From Bradyrhizobium sp. KBS0727 (lineage in GTDB: Bacteria > Pseudomonadota > Alphaproteobacteria > Rhizobiales > Xanthobacteraceae), in assembly GCF_005937885.2 (NCBI RefSeq), contig NZ_CP042176.1, positions 4,459,501 to 4,523,500 on the forward strand: 64,000 nucleotides of DNA, written 5' to 3'. Of this stretch, positions 1 to 8,464 are shown in pieces. Under the pieces are notes generated by a model that did no database searches, had not been told where the DNA came from, and saw nothing but the letters and a program-made list of their open reading frames with translations. Numbering within the stretch: the stretch's first letter is position 1; each line of letters begins with the position of its first letter. Both the position numbers and the translations under genes were made by a program.

Positions 1-2
1 AG

Positions 3-620
3 GGCGTGATTGCGAACTATGTCGAAGCGCTCACCAAGGCAGCGCCGCCGCGGGTGGTAGCGCTTTCGTCGATGGGTGCGAACAGGACCAGCGGGCTTGG
101 GATGATCACGGCGTTGTCGCTTCTGGAGCAAGGTTTTCGCGACCTGATATCGCCAATCGCATTTGTGCGCGCAGGTGGATTCTTCGAAAACTTCCTCTAC
201 GGCTTGCAGGTCGCCCAGGGCGGAACGCTACCGGTCTACTACAATCCGACAAACCGGAAATCGACCATGGTCGCGACCAACGACATCGGCACAGAGGTCG
301 CAACCCTTTTGACCGGGCCAGCTTGGTCAGGGCAGCGCGCCGTCGAGCTCGGTTCGATGGTCACCGCCGATGAAGTCGCGGAGCAATTGGGTGAAGTCCT
401 GAATCTCGACGTGAAAGCCTTTGCAATCCCGCGTGCAGGGTGGGCGAGAGCGTTCGAGCAATTCGGCATCCCGGAGGGCCACACCGGACCTGCCGAAGAA
501 ATGTTTGAGGCCGTTAATGCAGGATGGATGGACCTTGGAGTCGAGGGTACGGAGCACGTAGCGGGTACGACGTCCGCACGCGACGTCTTCGCGGCGGCCC
601 AGAAGGCCGTGACGGCTTGA
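3..620 (+). CDS. NmrA-like NAD(P)-binding protein, 5' end outside window
   Basis: The frame is open to the left edge, so the N-terminal Rossmann nucleotide-binding part is missing; about 205 residues remain. What is left matches the C-terminal part of NmrA/HSCARG-type atypical short-chain dehydrogenases: a strand ending VVALSSMGA, then IAFVRAGGFFENF (the 'RP/RAG.F.EN' segment), a substrate-lid region and a C-terminal helical part. Such proteins sense NAD(P)H or reduce quinones; the substrate cannot be told here. It lies left of the tRNA-Gly fragment, so it may belong to a neighbouring accessory element rather than to the efflux module. Confidence 0.75.
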   Translation, partial: GVIANYVEALTKAAPPRVVALSSMGANRTSGLGMITALSLLEQGFRDLISPIAFVRAGGFFENFLYGLQVAQGGTLPVYYNPTNRKSTMVATNDIGTEVATLLTGPAWSGQRAVELGSMVTADEVAEQLGEVLNLDVKAFAIPRAGWARAFEQFGIPEGHTGPAEEMFEAVNAGWMDLGVEGTEHVAGTTSARDVFAAAQKAVTA

Positions 621-1139
621 ACCGCGACGTTCGAGGGCGATGCCTGTGACGAGGGTGCCCTCATTCGCGCCCTGGGGGTCTCCTTCGCAACGGGCGGAGC
701 GGCGTCGAGATAATCCGAAGGGACGCGAACCTGTTCGTCGAAACCGAAGAACGAAACCTTTTCGGTGATGGCATTCAAGTCGCTGCACGACTTCAATCTC
801 GAAACCTTTGGAACTAAGGTCCTGCTCACTCTCGCAAGCGTCACTACTGGCTAATCGTTTAGCTATTTCATCTGCGTAAACTTCGCGCGCGTCATATTCC
901 GTCTATCCTAATTTTACGCCATCGCCGCCGATCGCCGCACGCGCGTTCAACACCTCTTCCCCAAACCAAAATCTTCGGTTTTGATGAGCTCGCACCTGTC
1001 TGAAAACAGCGGTGGGGGAATATGCGAGATACGAAAAACAGTCGGTCGAAAAGCGAGCAACAGAAAATGTAAAGCTGCCTTTGTCAGAATGAGATCATCA
1101 AAAAAAGAGCCGACCCTCTCGCTAAGTCTATGAAAAGGC
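621..1139. other. Non-coding stretch leading to the tRNA-Gly fragment
   Basis: I see no credible gene here. The long minus-strand frames across 239-844 are shadows with poor composition. The right part (about 998-1139) resembles the sequence beside the intact tRNA-Gly: GTCTGAAAACA occurs at 998-1008 and 11227-11237, TTGTCAGAATG at 1081-1091 and 11279-11289, and GCTAAGTC exactly 19 bases before the tRNA 3' end in both places. This looks like a degenerate attachment-site arm. Confidence 0.5.
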
Positions 1140-1183
1140 TGGAGCGGGTGAAGGGAATCGAACCCTCGTATTCAGCTTGGAAG
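1140..1183 (-). repeat. 3' fragment of tRNA-Gly(UCC); direct repeat (attachment-site type)
   Basis: These 44 bases are identical to 11336-11379, the part of tRNA-Gly from the anticodon loop to the encoded CCA. Identity stops just past the anticodon, where tyrosine integrases usually exchange strands. The 5' half of the tRNA is absent, so this copy cannot make a tRNA. With the intact gene it brackets 10.2 kb of accessory genes. That this is an att site is inference; the identity is directly visible. Confidence 0.85.
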
Positions 1184-1204
1184 TCGGGAAATCCTGTAGC
1201 GTTT

Positions 1205-1330
1205 TCAACGGCCGTTCTGACAATTTTCGGCGTTTTGGCCCATTGAGATCCTTACAGAATTTCTCGTCGTCAGAATACCGGTTGCGAGCGTCGCGCTGAC
1301 GGGCAGCGTCAAGAGTGCCTTTCGGGCCAT
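1205..1330 (-). pseudogene. Truncated exported-protein gene (signal peptide only) at the island junction
   Basis: A 41-codon frame starts 15 bases after the RND pump stop with a good ribosome site (AGAAGGAAA, then ATG at 1330). The first 20 or so residues (MARKALLTLPVSATLATGIL) look like a Sec signal peptide. The rest (ending NCQNGR) has no fold-like character and contains an inverted copy of the TTGTCAGAAYG motif seen next to both tRNA-Gly copies. I read it as the last gene of the efflux operon, cut off by the recombination that made the tRNA-fragment junction. An intact tiny secreted peptide is the alternative. Confidence 0.5.
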
Positions 1331-1345
1331 GGTGTTTTCCTTCTT

Positions 1346-4300
1346 CTAGAATTGCGTCTCGAGAACCGGCGCCGGCTCGTTCTGCGCGGATACCCGCTCC
1401 GACGACGGGGGGTGTTGCGTCAAGTCCACAACCTCCCGCGTCGGCTGGCTATCGTCGTGAACAGGGTAGATCCGGAACCACGCCACATAGAGTGCCGGCA
1501 GGAACAACAGCGTCAGCAGCGTGCCGATAATGATGCCGCCCATCATCGCGTAGGCCATCGGGCCCCAGAAAATCTCGCGCGCGATCGGAATCAGCGCGAG
1601 ACTTGCGGCGGCCGCGGTCAGCAGGATCGGCCGCATGCGATGCTCGGTCGCTTCCACAACGGCGTCCCAGGCCGGGCGCCCCTCCTTCCTCAAATCCTCG
1701 ATCTGCACGATCAGGATCACCGAGTTTCGGACCAGGATGCCGATCAGCGCCAGCACGCCAAGGATGGCAACGAAGCCGAGAGGTGCGCCGCTCGGTAGCA
1801 GAGCCATGACGACGCCGATCACGGCGAGCGGCGCGACCGCAAACACCAGGAACAGGCGGTGGAAGCTCTGCAGCTGAATCATCAGGACGGTGGCCATGAC
1901 GAAGAGCATGAGCGGAACGACCGCCACGATCGGCGCCTGGCTCTTGGCGCTCTCCTCGACGGAGCCGCCGATTGCCACCGAATAACCCGCCGGCAGTTCT
2001 TTGCCGAACTCCGCCACCCTCGGCGCCAACTGATCCATGATTGTCTTCGGCTGGACGTTGGTGACGACGCCAACCTTCAGCGTGATCGTGGGAATCCGCG
2101 CGCGGCGCCAGATCGTCGGCTGTTCGATTTCGTAGCGCAGGTTGGCCACGGCCCCGAGCGGCACCGACTGCCCGCCGAGCCCGGTTAACTGCAGATCGCG
2201 CAGCGTGTCGATCGAGGCGCGCTCTGCCTTGGTGGCGCGTCCGGTGACATTGACCAGATAGATGCTGTCGCGAACCTGTGTGATCGGGCTGCCCTCGAGC
2301 ACCGAGTTCAGGGTCGTGGCGATGTCTTCCGAGGTCACGCCGAGCTGGCGCGCCTTGTCCTGGAGAACGTCGACCTTGACGACGCGCGAAGGCTCCATCC
2401 AGTCGAACACGACGTTGCCGAGATCGGGGTTGCTGCGGACGATGCCGGCGAGTTTCTGCGAGAGATCCCTGACCTTGGCGACGTCTGGTCCGCTGACGCG
2501 GTATTGCACGGGACGTCCCACCGGCGGACCGACCTCGAGCAACTTGACGTAGGTGTCGGTGCCCGGAAACGTCTTCCTCAGATATTCCTCAAATTGCGCC
2601 TTCACCAGGTCGCGCGCCTTGATACCACCCTTGGTCACGACCACTTGCTGGCCAAACCATGTATTGGCGGTCTGCACGTCGAATGACAGCACGAAACGCG
2701 GCGCGCCAATACCGACGTAAGACGACCATTGTTCCACCGAGCCATTGCCCTGCAGCTGTTCGCGCTCAAAGCGCGCCATCTGCGCATTGGTGTCGGCGAT
2801 CGAAGCGTTCTGCGGGAGATTCCAGTCGATCACCAGTTCGTCGCGGTCCGATGACGGAAAGAACTGCTGCTGCACGAAATTCATGCCGAACAACGCGACG
2901 AGGAAGGCTGCAACCGTCACGCTGACGGTGATCCAACGGCGATGCATGCAGACGAGCAGCAGGCGGCCGAACATCTGCGCCAGCCGGCCCTTCTCCTCAT
3001 GGTGGCCCTTTATCTTGGCCGGCAGGATGGTGACGCCGAGCAGCGGGGTGAACAGCACCGCGACGATCCACGACACGATTAGGGAGACCGCAATCACCAC
3101 GAACAGGGTGAAGGTAAATTCGCCGGCATTGCTGCTGTTCAGTCCGATCGGGATGAAGCCCGCGACGGTGACCAGCGTGCCCGTCAGCATCGGAAAAGCG
3201 GTCGACGTATAGACGTGGGTCGCCGCCTTTTCCAGGGGATCGCCGACCTCCAGTCGGGCCACCATCATTTCGACGGCGATCATGGCGTCATCGACCAGCA
3301 GGCCGAGGGCGATAATCAATGCACCAAGCGAAATTCTCTGCAATGAAATGCCGGCATAGGCCATCACCACGAAGGTGATGGCGAGAACCAGCGGGATCGC
3401 AATTGCGACGACGAGCCCGGCGCGCATGCCTAAGCTGAGAAAGCTGATGGCGAGAACGATGACCACGGCCTCGAACAGCGCTTCGGTGAATCCCGAGACG
3501 GCATGCTCGACGACAACAGGCTGATCGGCGACCAGATGAACGCCGACGCCGATCGGCAGGTCGGCAATGACCTTTGACATTTCCTCCTTCAGCGCCTCGC
3601 CGAAGTGAAGCAGGTTTGCGCCGGACTTCATGCCGATGGCAAGCCCGATCGCGGGCTGGCCGTTGTACCTGAACAAGGTCTTGGCCGGATCGGCATAACC
3701 GCGCGTGATGGTCGCGACGTCAGTCAGGGGAAAGAAGCGGTCGTTGATCCGGAGATTGACCGCGTTCAGGCTTGCCTCCGACGTGAACCGGCCGTTCACC
3801 CGCACGCTGATCCGCTCAAGCCCCTCCTGGAACACCCCGGACGGCGCGACCGCGTTTTGTCCCTGCAGAGAGGCCATGATCGAGTGGACGTCGAGGCCAA
3901 GGGCCGCGATCTTCCGGGTGGAGAATTCGAGATAAATCACTTCGTCCTGCGCGCCGAGAACGTCGACCTTGCCGACATCAGGCACGGTCAATACCTTGGC
4001 GCGGACAGCTTCGACCTCGTCACGCAACTGACGCTGCGTCAACCCGTCGCTGGTGAAGGCATAGATGTTACCGAATACGTCGCCGAAGCGATCGTTGAAG
4101 CCCGGCCCGATGACCCCTTGCGGGAATTCGCCCCTGATATCCGCGATCATGTTGCGGACGCGGACCCAGGTCGGCTTGACGTCGGCAGCCTTTGTGGTGT
4201 CTCGCAGATAGACGAATACGGTGGTCTGGCCCGCGACCGTCACGCTCTTGGTATAGTCGAGCGATTCCAGTTCCTCGAGCTTCTTTTCGATCCTGTCGGT

Positions 4301-4498
4301 GACCTGGCGCGTCATCTCTTCGGGCGATGCGCCCGGCCACTGCGCCTGGATCACCATGGTCTTGATGGTGAAGTCGGGATCCTCCTGACGGCCCAGCTGA
4401 AGGTAGGCAAAGAGGCCGGCCGCCATGAAGGCGAACATGAAATACCAGACGAGCGAACGATGTCGGAGTGCCCAGTCGGAAAGGTTGAACGACTTCAT
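1346..4498 (-). CDS. RND efflux pump inner-membrane subunit, TriC-like
   Basis: The 1050-residue protein is full length for the RND family. It should be a trimeric proton-driven exporter in the inner membrane. Visible features are an N-terminal helix, a long periplasmic porter domain, a helix bundle with the paired aspartates of TM4 at D403-D404 (GLLVDDAMIAVEMM), a second periplasmic domain and a second helix bundle ending near residue 1015. The N-terminal pattern (FNLS.WALR, then LGR.EDPDF and M.I...WPGA) is closest to TriC of the Pseudomonas triclosan pump. Its ATG overlaps the stop of the upstream adaptor gene by four bases. No outer-membrane channel gene is linked, as in triABC, so an unlinked TolC-type protein would have to serve. 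Substrate unknown. Confidence 0.92.
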   Translation of the reverse strand: MKSFNLSDWALRHRSLVWYFMFAFMAAGLFAYLQLGRQEDPDFTIKTMVIQAQWPGASPEEMTRQVTDRIEKKLEELESLDYTKSVTVAGQTTVFVYLRDTTKAADVKPTWVRVRNMIADIRGEFPQGVIGPGFNDRFGDVFGNIYAFTSDGLTQRQLRDEVEAVRAKVLTVPDVGKVDVLGAQDEVIYLEFSTRKIAALGLDVHSIMASLQGQNAVAPSGVFQEGLERISVRVNGRFTSEASLNAVNLRINDRFFPLTDVATITRGYADPAKTLFRYNGQPAIGLAIGMKSGANLLHFGEALKEEMSKVIADLPIGVGVHLVADQPVVVEHAVSGFTEALFEAVVIVLAISFLSLGMRAGLVVAIAIPLVLAITFVVMAYAGISLQRISLGALIIALGLLVDDAMIAVEMMVARLEVGDPLEKAATHVYTSTAFPMLTGTLVTVAGFIPIGLNSSNAGEFTFTLFVVIAVSLIVSWIVAVLFTPLLGVTILPAKIKGHHEEKGRLAQMFGRLLLVCMHRRWITVSVTVAAFLVALFGMNFVQQQFFPSSDRDELVIDWNLPQNASIADTNAQMARFEREQLQGNGSVEQWSSYVGIGAPRFVLSFDVQTANTWFGQQVVVTKGGIKARDLVKAQFEEYLRKTFPGTDTYVKLLEVGPPVGRPVQYRVSGPDVAKVRDLSQKLAGIVRSNPDLGNVVFDWMEPSRVVKVDVLQDKARQLGVTSEDIATTLNSVLEGSPITQVRDSIYLVNVTGRATKAERASIDTLRDLQLTGLGGQSVPLGAVANLRYEIEQPTIWRRARIPTITLKVGVVTNVQPKTIMDQLAPRVAEFGKELPAGYSVAIGGSVEESAKSQAPIVAVVPLMLFVMATVLMIQLQSFHRLFLVFAVAPLAVIGVVMALLPSGAPLGFVAILGVLALIGILVRNSVILIVQIEDLRKEGRPAWDAVVEATEHRMRPILLTAAAASLALIPIAREIFWGPMAYAMMGGIIIGTLLTLLFLPALYVAWFRIYPVHDDSQPTREVVDLTQHPPSSERVSAQNEPAPVLETQF

Positions 4499-5571
4499 GG
4501 CTTCTGATCCTGTTCGATACGGACTTGTTGTCCTTGTTTGAGGCTGTGGATTCCAGCGGTCACAATGCGCGCGCCGGGATAAAGTCCGTCGGTAACGCGG
4601 GCACCGACGGGGTCCCCCGCGAGATCGACCTTGTGCAGCGACACGGTGCTCGCAGGCTGATCGACGACCCAGACGAAATTCGCGCCATCCTTGGCGAGCA
4701 CCGCTGAGGCGGGGACGCGCAACGTCGGGCTTTGCGCTTTGTCGAGCTTCGCCGTCACGGTCGTGCCCAAGCGGAAGCTTTCAGGGGGATCGTTCAGGGC
4801 GATGCGGACTCGCCGCAGCCGCGTTACAGGGTCTGCCTGCGGGGCGATCTCGCGAACCCTGCCTTCGACCTGAACGGCCGGGAGCAACTGCAAGCCGACT
4901 GTGAATGGCAACTCAATTTCAAGCGGCACTGGGAAATCCTCCCCGATATCGACCACCGTCTCCCTGACGTCGGGCCTCGCAACCGTCACGACATTTTGGC
5001 CGGGAGAGACCACCTGCCCGACTTCTGCGCCCACCGCAGTGACCACGCCGGCGAAATCGGCCTTGAGCTGGACATAGCTCCGTTGCTCGATGGCCTTGAT
5101 CAGGTTCGCCTGTGCGTGCGCCACCGACGCGGCGGCGCCGGCCCGCGCCTGCTCGGCATTGTCGAGCGTCTGTTTTGTGGTGGCGTCGGTTGTGATGAGG
5201 ATTCGCTGCCGCTCTTCCGTCGCCGTAGCGGTCGCCAGCTGCGCCTCGGCCTTCGTAAGCTCAGCCTTGGCCGAGCGTACCGCAAGCTCCAGCGCCGTGG
5301 GATCGATGACACCGACAGTTTGTCCTTTGCTGACGAGGTCACCAACGGAGACGGGACGCCCGGTCAGACGTCCCAAGACGCGGAACGCGAGATTGGTCTT
5401 GTACTGCGGCTCGACAACGCCCACGGCGACCATGCCGTCCGTGCGGCTCGGCTCAAGGACCATCGAGAGCACGGGCCGGACGGGTTCCGGCGCTTTCGCC
5501 TCCTGCTGACATCCAGCCAGCACCAGCGCGGATACGAGCGTGCCGGTTGCAATCATGGCGCGTCTCTTCAT
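4495..5571 (-). CDS. RND periplasmic adaptor lipoprotein, second of two (TriB position)
   Basis: A 358-residue membrane-fusion protein with a lipoprotein signal (LVLAGC, lipidated Cys about position 20). After it come a biotinyl-lipoyl half (GRLTGRPVSVGDLVSKGQ), a coiled-coil hairpin about residues 95-160, the returning lipoyl half (ADFAGVVTAVGAEVGQVVSPGQ) and beta-barrel/membrane-proximal domains. It would bridge the RND pump and the outer-membrane channel. It overlaps its neighbours by four bases at both ends (ATGA), so the three genes are translationally coupled. Having two different adaptors is the hallmark of the TriABC layout, where both are needed. Confidence 0.9.
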   Translation of the reverse strand: MKRRAMIATGTLVSALVLAGCQQEAKAPEPVRPVLSMVLEPSRTDGMVAVGVVEPQYKTNLAFRVLGRLTGRPVSVGDLVSKGQTVGVIDPTALELAVRSAKAELTKAEAQLATATATEERQRILITTDATTKQTLDNAEQARAGAAASVAHAQANLIKAIEQRSYVQLKADFAGVVTAVGAEVGQVVSPGQNVVTVARPDVRETVVDIGEDFPVPLEIELPFTVGLQLLPAVQVEGRVREIAPQADPVTRLRRVRIALNDPPESFRLGTTVTAKLDKAQSPTLRVPASAVLAKDGANFVWVVDQPASTVSLHKVDLAGDPVGARVTDGLYPGARIVTAGIHSLKQGQQVRIEQDQKP

Positions 5572-6701
5572 GACCGGTCTCCTTCATATGTCACGGCCTG
5601 GCCAACGCTCAGCAGCTTGCCGCCATCGATCACGACGCGCTCGCCAGGTTCGAGGCCGGCTCTGATCAGCACTTCGCGGGCTTCATAACCGCCGATCGTT
5701 ACCGGCTTGAGCGCAGCCGTTTTGGTCGCCGGATCGACGGTCCAAACCGCGGGCTTCGATCCCGCCGCCGCCAATGCACTCCAGGGCAATGCGATTTGCT
5801 GCTGGGCTTTCGCCTTGACGGTTCCCGCAACGGCGCTTCCAAGCGTCATCGCTGCCGGCGGATCCTGGATCGCAATCTTGACGCGGATGGTCGCGCTCTT
5901 CGCATCGATCGCGGGCGAGACTTCCCTGACATGCCCGTTCGCCGTCGCGCCTGCGTCGGAGACAAGCGCCAACGATACGCGGCTGTCGTCGAGATCGCCA
6001 AAGAAGAGGGATTCGTAGACGTCGAAGACGGCATCCCGCTCACCGTCCTGCGCCAGCGAGAAAACCGGCTGCGCGGCCTGAACGACCTGACCGACTTCGA
6101 GATTGCGCGCGGTGACCACGCCGGCCGCTTCGGCGCTCAACGCGGTATGGCCGAGGGCGTCTTTCGACGTTCCGAGCGCAGCTTTTGCTGCCTCAAGCGC
6201 ACCTTCTGCGGTTCGCAATCCTTCCTGCGCCTGATCGTAGACCGTCCGCGTGGTGAAACCGCTGGCGATCAGCGCCTTTTGCCGTTCGAAGGTCGCCCTG
6301 GCCACGCGCAACTGGGATTCTGCGGCTATGACCGCTGTGGTCGCGGCATCGACATCGGCCTGCTGCTCGGCCGGATCGAGCAGAGCCAGCACTTCGCCGG
6401 CCTCGACGTGAGCGCCGACATCGATATAGCGCGCGAGCACACGTCCGCTGACGCGGAACGAGATATCTGTGCGAAACCGGGCCTGGATTTCGCCGGTCAG
6501 GGTGACGGAGGCTTGTCGGTCGCGCGGCTGCACGATCTCCGTATGCACGATCGCAGCGCGCGTGACGGGAGCAGCTGCATGGTCATCGCAACCACTCAGC
6601 GCGATTGCAACGAGCGCGACCGCCAGGCCACCGGCACCCCTCAGCCCACGTTTGCGGGCCGCTTGATCGATTTCGGCGTGGTTCGCAGCATGATGTTTCA
6701 T
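5568..6701 (-). CDS. RND periplasmic adaptor lipoprotein, first of two (TriA position)
   Basis: A 377-residue membrane-fusion protein with a basic N-terminus and a lipobox near residue 38 (IALSGC). It has the usual adaptor order: lipoyl half (GRVLARYIDVGAHVEAGE), coiled-coil hairpin, second lipoyl half (AEAAGVVTARNLEVGQVV), beta-barrel and C-terminal membrane-proximal domain (LIRAGLEPGERVVIDGG). It is not a duplicate of the downstream adaptor; the two differ throughout. It starts inside the last codons of the kinase gene (four-base overlap), so kinase, adaptors and pump share one transcript. Confidence 0.9.
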   Translation of the reverse strand: MKHHAANHAEIDQAARKRGLRGAGGLAVALVAIALSGCDDHAAAPVTRAAIVHTEIVQPRDRQASVTLTGEIQARFRTDISFRVSGRVLARYIDVGAHVEAGEVLALLDPAEQQADVDAATTAVIAAESQLRVARATFERQKALIASGFTTRTVYDQAQEGLRTAEGALEAAKAALGTSKDALGHTALSAEAAGVVTARNLEVGQVVQAAQPVFSLAQDGERDAVFDVYESLFFGDLDDSRVSLALVSDAGATANGHVREVSPAIDAKSATIRVKIAIQDPPAAMTLGSAVAGTVKAKAQQQIALPWSALAAAGSKPAVWTVDPATKTAALKPVTIGGYEAREVLIRAGLEPGERVVIDGGKLLSVGQAVTYEGDRS

Positions 6702-7567
6702 AGCAAGTCCATCCGGTTAGCGGGTGACAACAACTCGCCCAGCGCATCCGCCGCTGGACCGGCAGAGACCAGTTGGGCTCCGCGAGCCGGAAGTTGATCC
6801 GGTCGTGTTGCAACGGGGCGGCTGTCCCGATCCGGGGAGCTTGCACCTGTGCGGCGTGCCGCGGTATCGGATGGGCTGACACTCTGCCGGCGAGGTGACC
6901 GTATGATGCGACGCTTCGCTATTGCACCGTTCGCCGGCCGCTCACGCTCTGACAGCGGAAACGAGAGAACGACGGACGTGAATTCATCGCCGGAGCCGTG
7001 CTCGACGCGGCCGCCGAGACCCCTGGCGAGATCATTGCTGATCCGCAGTCCCCGCCCCGTGGCGCCCCATGCCGGCCGCGACCCGTTGTCCAAGACGACG
7101 CAATTCGCTACCGCCCCGATTCGTGTCAGCTTGACCCTGATTTCTCCGGTCCGCGCCTCGAAGCACGCGTGCTTCGCGGCCTCGGTTACCAGTCCATGGA
7201 CGATCAATCCGAGCCGCCGGCATCGCTCCGGTTCGAGTGGAAGCGATTCGGTTGCGACTGAAAGCCGGATATTCATCCGGTCCAGCAACGATCGGCGCAG
7301 GGCGGAGCCCATCATGCGGACATATATCGCGGCGTCGATCAGCGCCTTGCCCCTGGGCATTACGAGCGCCTGTTGCACATCGGCATAACCATGCAACAGT
7401 TCGACCACGTCGCTTAGGGCGTGCTTGGCCTCGGCCCCCTCGACCCGGACCGCCGCGGCCGCAACAAGGCTGATCGCCGAGGCGAGCCCGCTATTGATCC
7501 GGTGATTCAATTCGCGCAGCAGAAGGCCCTGCTCCACAATCGGCGAATCCGGGCTGCACACAGTCAC
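6698..7567 (-). CDS. Sensor-domain-less histidine kinase, HisKA_2/HWE type
   Basis: This 289-residue protein begins at GTG with a good ribosome site (GAGGAG). The phospho-acceptor box is LLLRELNHRINS (His about residue 21). Then come a dimerisation helix pair, an N-box (HGLVTEAAKHA) and a glycine box (GRGLRISNDLARGLGG). There is no sensory or membrane domain, so it is cytosolic. About 85 C-terminal residues are Arg/Ser/Pro-rich and match nothing I know. It is the first gene of the pump operon and is coupled to it. A kinase inside an RND operon, with no receiver gene nearby, is unusual; its partner must be elsewhere, or it acts as an ATP-binding accessory protein. Confidence 0.8.
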   Translation of the reverse strand: MTVCSPDSPIVEQGLLLRELNHRINSGLASAISLVAAAAVRVEGAEAKHALSDVVELLHGYADVQQALVMPRGKALIDAAIYVRMMGSALRRSLLDRMNIRLSVATESLPLEPERCRRLGLIVHGLVTEAAKHACFEARTGEIRVKLTRIGAVANCVVLDNGSRPAWGATGRGLRISNDLARGLGGRVEHGSGDEFTSVVLSFPLSERERPANGAIAKRRIIRSPRRQSVSPSDTAARRTGASSPDRDSRPVATRPDQLPARGAQLVSAGPAADALGELLSPANRMDLL

Positions 7568-7690
7568 GACGATCTCCTCGGGTTGTCCGGATGGGTGGCC
7601 GGCCGAACGCGCATGTTGGCGGTCAGCCGGTTATCCGGATGAGCTGGCGCAGGCCAAACAATCAAGGCCAGCCTGCGTCGAAGATAAATT

Positions 7691-7709
7691 AAACTATACC
7701 GTATATTTT
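7691..7709. promoter_or_regulatory. Palindromic operator between the efflux operon and TetR-1
   Basis: AAACTATAC-C-GTATATTTT is a near-perfect inverted repeat (8 of 9 positions pair). The same palindrome occurs at 10004-10020. It sits in the divergent gap between the kinase/pump operon (start 7567) and the TetR gene (start 7785). A TTGACA -35-like box for the leftward operon is at 7737-7742. Spacing and symmetry fit a TetR dimer site; which of the two TetR proteins binds cannot be told. Confidence 0.65.
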
Positions 7710-7784
7710 CTTTTCATTGCATTTCTCTCCCGGGCGTGTCAAGTGGGATCTGGACGCGCACAAACTCGTGATTAGGAGACGGTG

Positions 7785-8447
7785 ATGGCAAAGAACAAAA
7801 GCCCGAAACGCGGCAGACCGCCCAAGGACCTTGCCGGCGACGTCCAGGCGCGGATTCTCGATGCAGCCCAGCAGCTCTTTCTCGAGAAAGGGTTTCGGAG
7901 TGCCAGCATCGACGACATCTCCGCGTTGGCCCCCGCGAGCAAACCGACCATCTATGCGCATTTCCCCGGCAAGGAGGCGCTGTTCGTGGCTGTGGTGGCG
8001 CGGACGATCAACGGATTGACAGATTTCGAGGGGTTCACGCCGGCAGGCCGCACCATCCAGGAAAAGCTCGCCAATCTCGGAATCGAGATCGTGGAGCGAT
8101 TCGTCGAGGACACGTTGGACCTCACGCGTGCGACGATCGCCGAGGCGCGGCGATTTCCCGAGTTGAGCCGAAATGTTCACGACGCGGCGCGCGACCGTGC
8201 GGCTGGGGCAGTATCGCAGCTCTTGAACGAGGCAACGCAGAGGAGCGCGCGCTCACCTAAAGGACCATTCAGCCCAAAGCGGAGCGTAGCGACCGCGCAG
8301 ATGTTCATGGATCTCATTCTGCTTCCAATGCTTATGAGATCTCTGATGGGTGAGGACCTGAAGGACCTCAGAAAAGAGCTACCGACGTTCCTGCACGAAC
8401 GGGTCAATTTCTTTCTTGCGGCTTGCGAGGCAGACTGGAGGCCGTGA
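7785..8447 (+). CDS. TetR-family repressor, divergent from the efflux operon (TetR-1)
   Basis: A 220-residue protein; ATG at 7785 is chosen because AGGAG lies six bases upstream (a GTG directly before it is less likely). The N-terminal helix-turn-helix is clear (ILDAAQQLFLEKGF.SASIDDISA, then KPTIYAHFPGKEALF). The C-terminal ligand domain is helical and typical of AcrR-like regulators of efflux pumps. It is transcribed away from the pump operon across the palindrome at 7691, the standard arrangement for a local repressor that also represses itself. The ligand is probably a pump substrate. Confidence 0.88.
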   Translation: MAKNKSPKRGRPPKDLAGDVQARILDAAQQLFLEKGFRSASIDDISALAPASKPTIYAHFPGKEALFVAVVARTINGLTDFEGFTPAGRTIQEKLANLGIEIVERFVEDTLDLTRATIAEARRFPELSRNVHDAARDRAAGAVSQLLNEATQRSARSPKGPFSPKRSVATAQMFMDLILLPMLMRSLMGEDLKDLRKELPTFLHERVNFFLAACEADWRP

Positions 8448-8464
8448 ATCAGCCACTCCGCTCG

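Noticed and set aside
734..853. Short plus-strand frame beginning MAFKSLHDFN
   Set aside because: It has no ribosome site, fewer than 30 residues and no family; kept as non-coding.
1205..1330. Outer-membrane channel of the efflux pump
   Set aside because: Only 41 codons with a signal peptide are present; nothing supports a TolC-like barrel or coiled coil.
3605..4507. 300-codon plus-strand frame opposite the RND gene
   Set aside because: It is an antisense shadow of a high-GC gene: Arg/Asp/His-rich, no motif, no ribosome site, while the opposite strand encodes a full RND pump.
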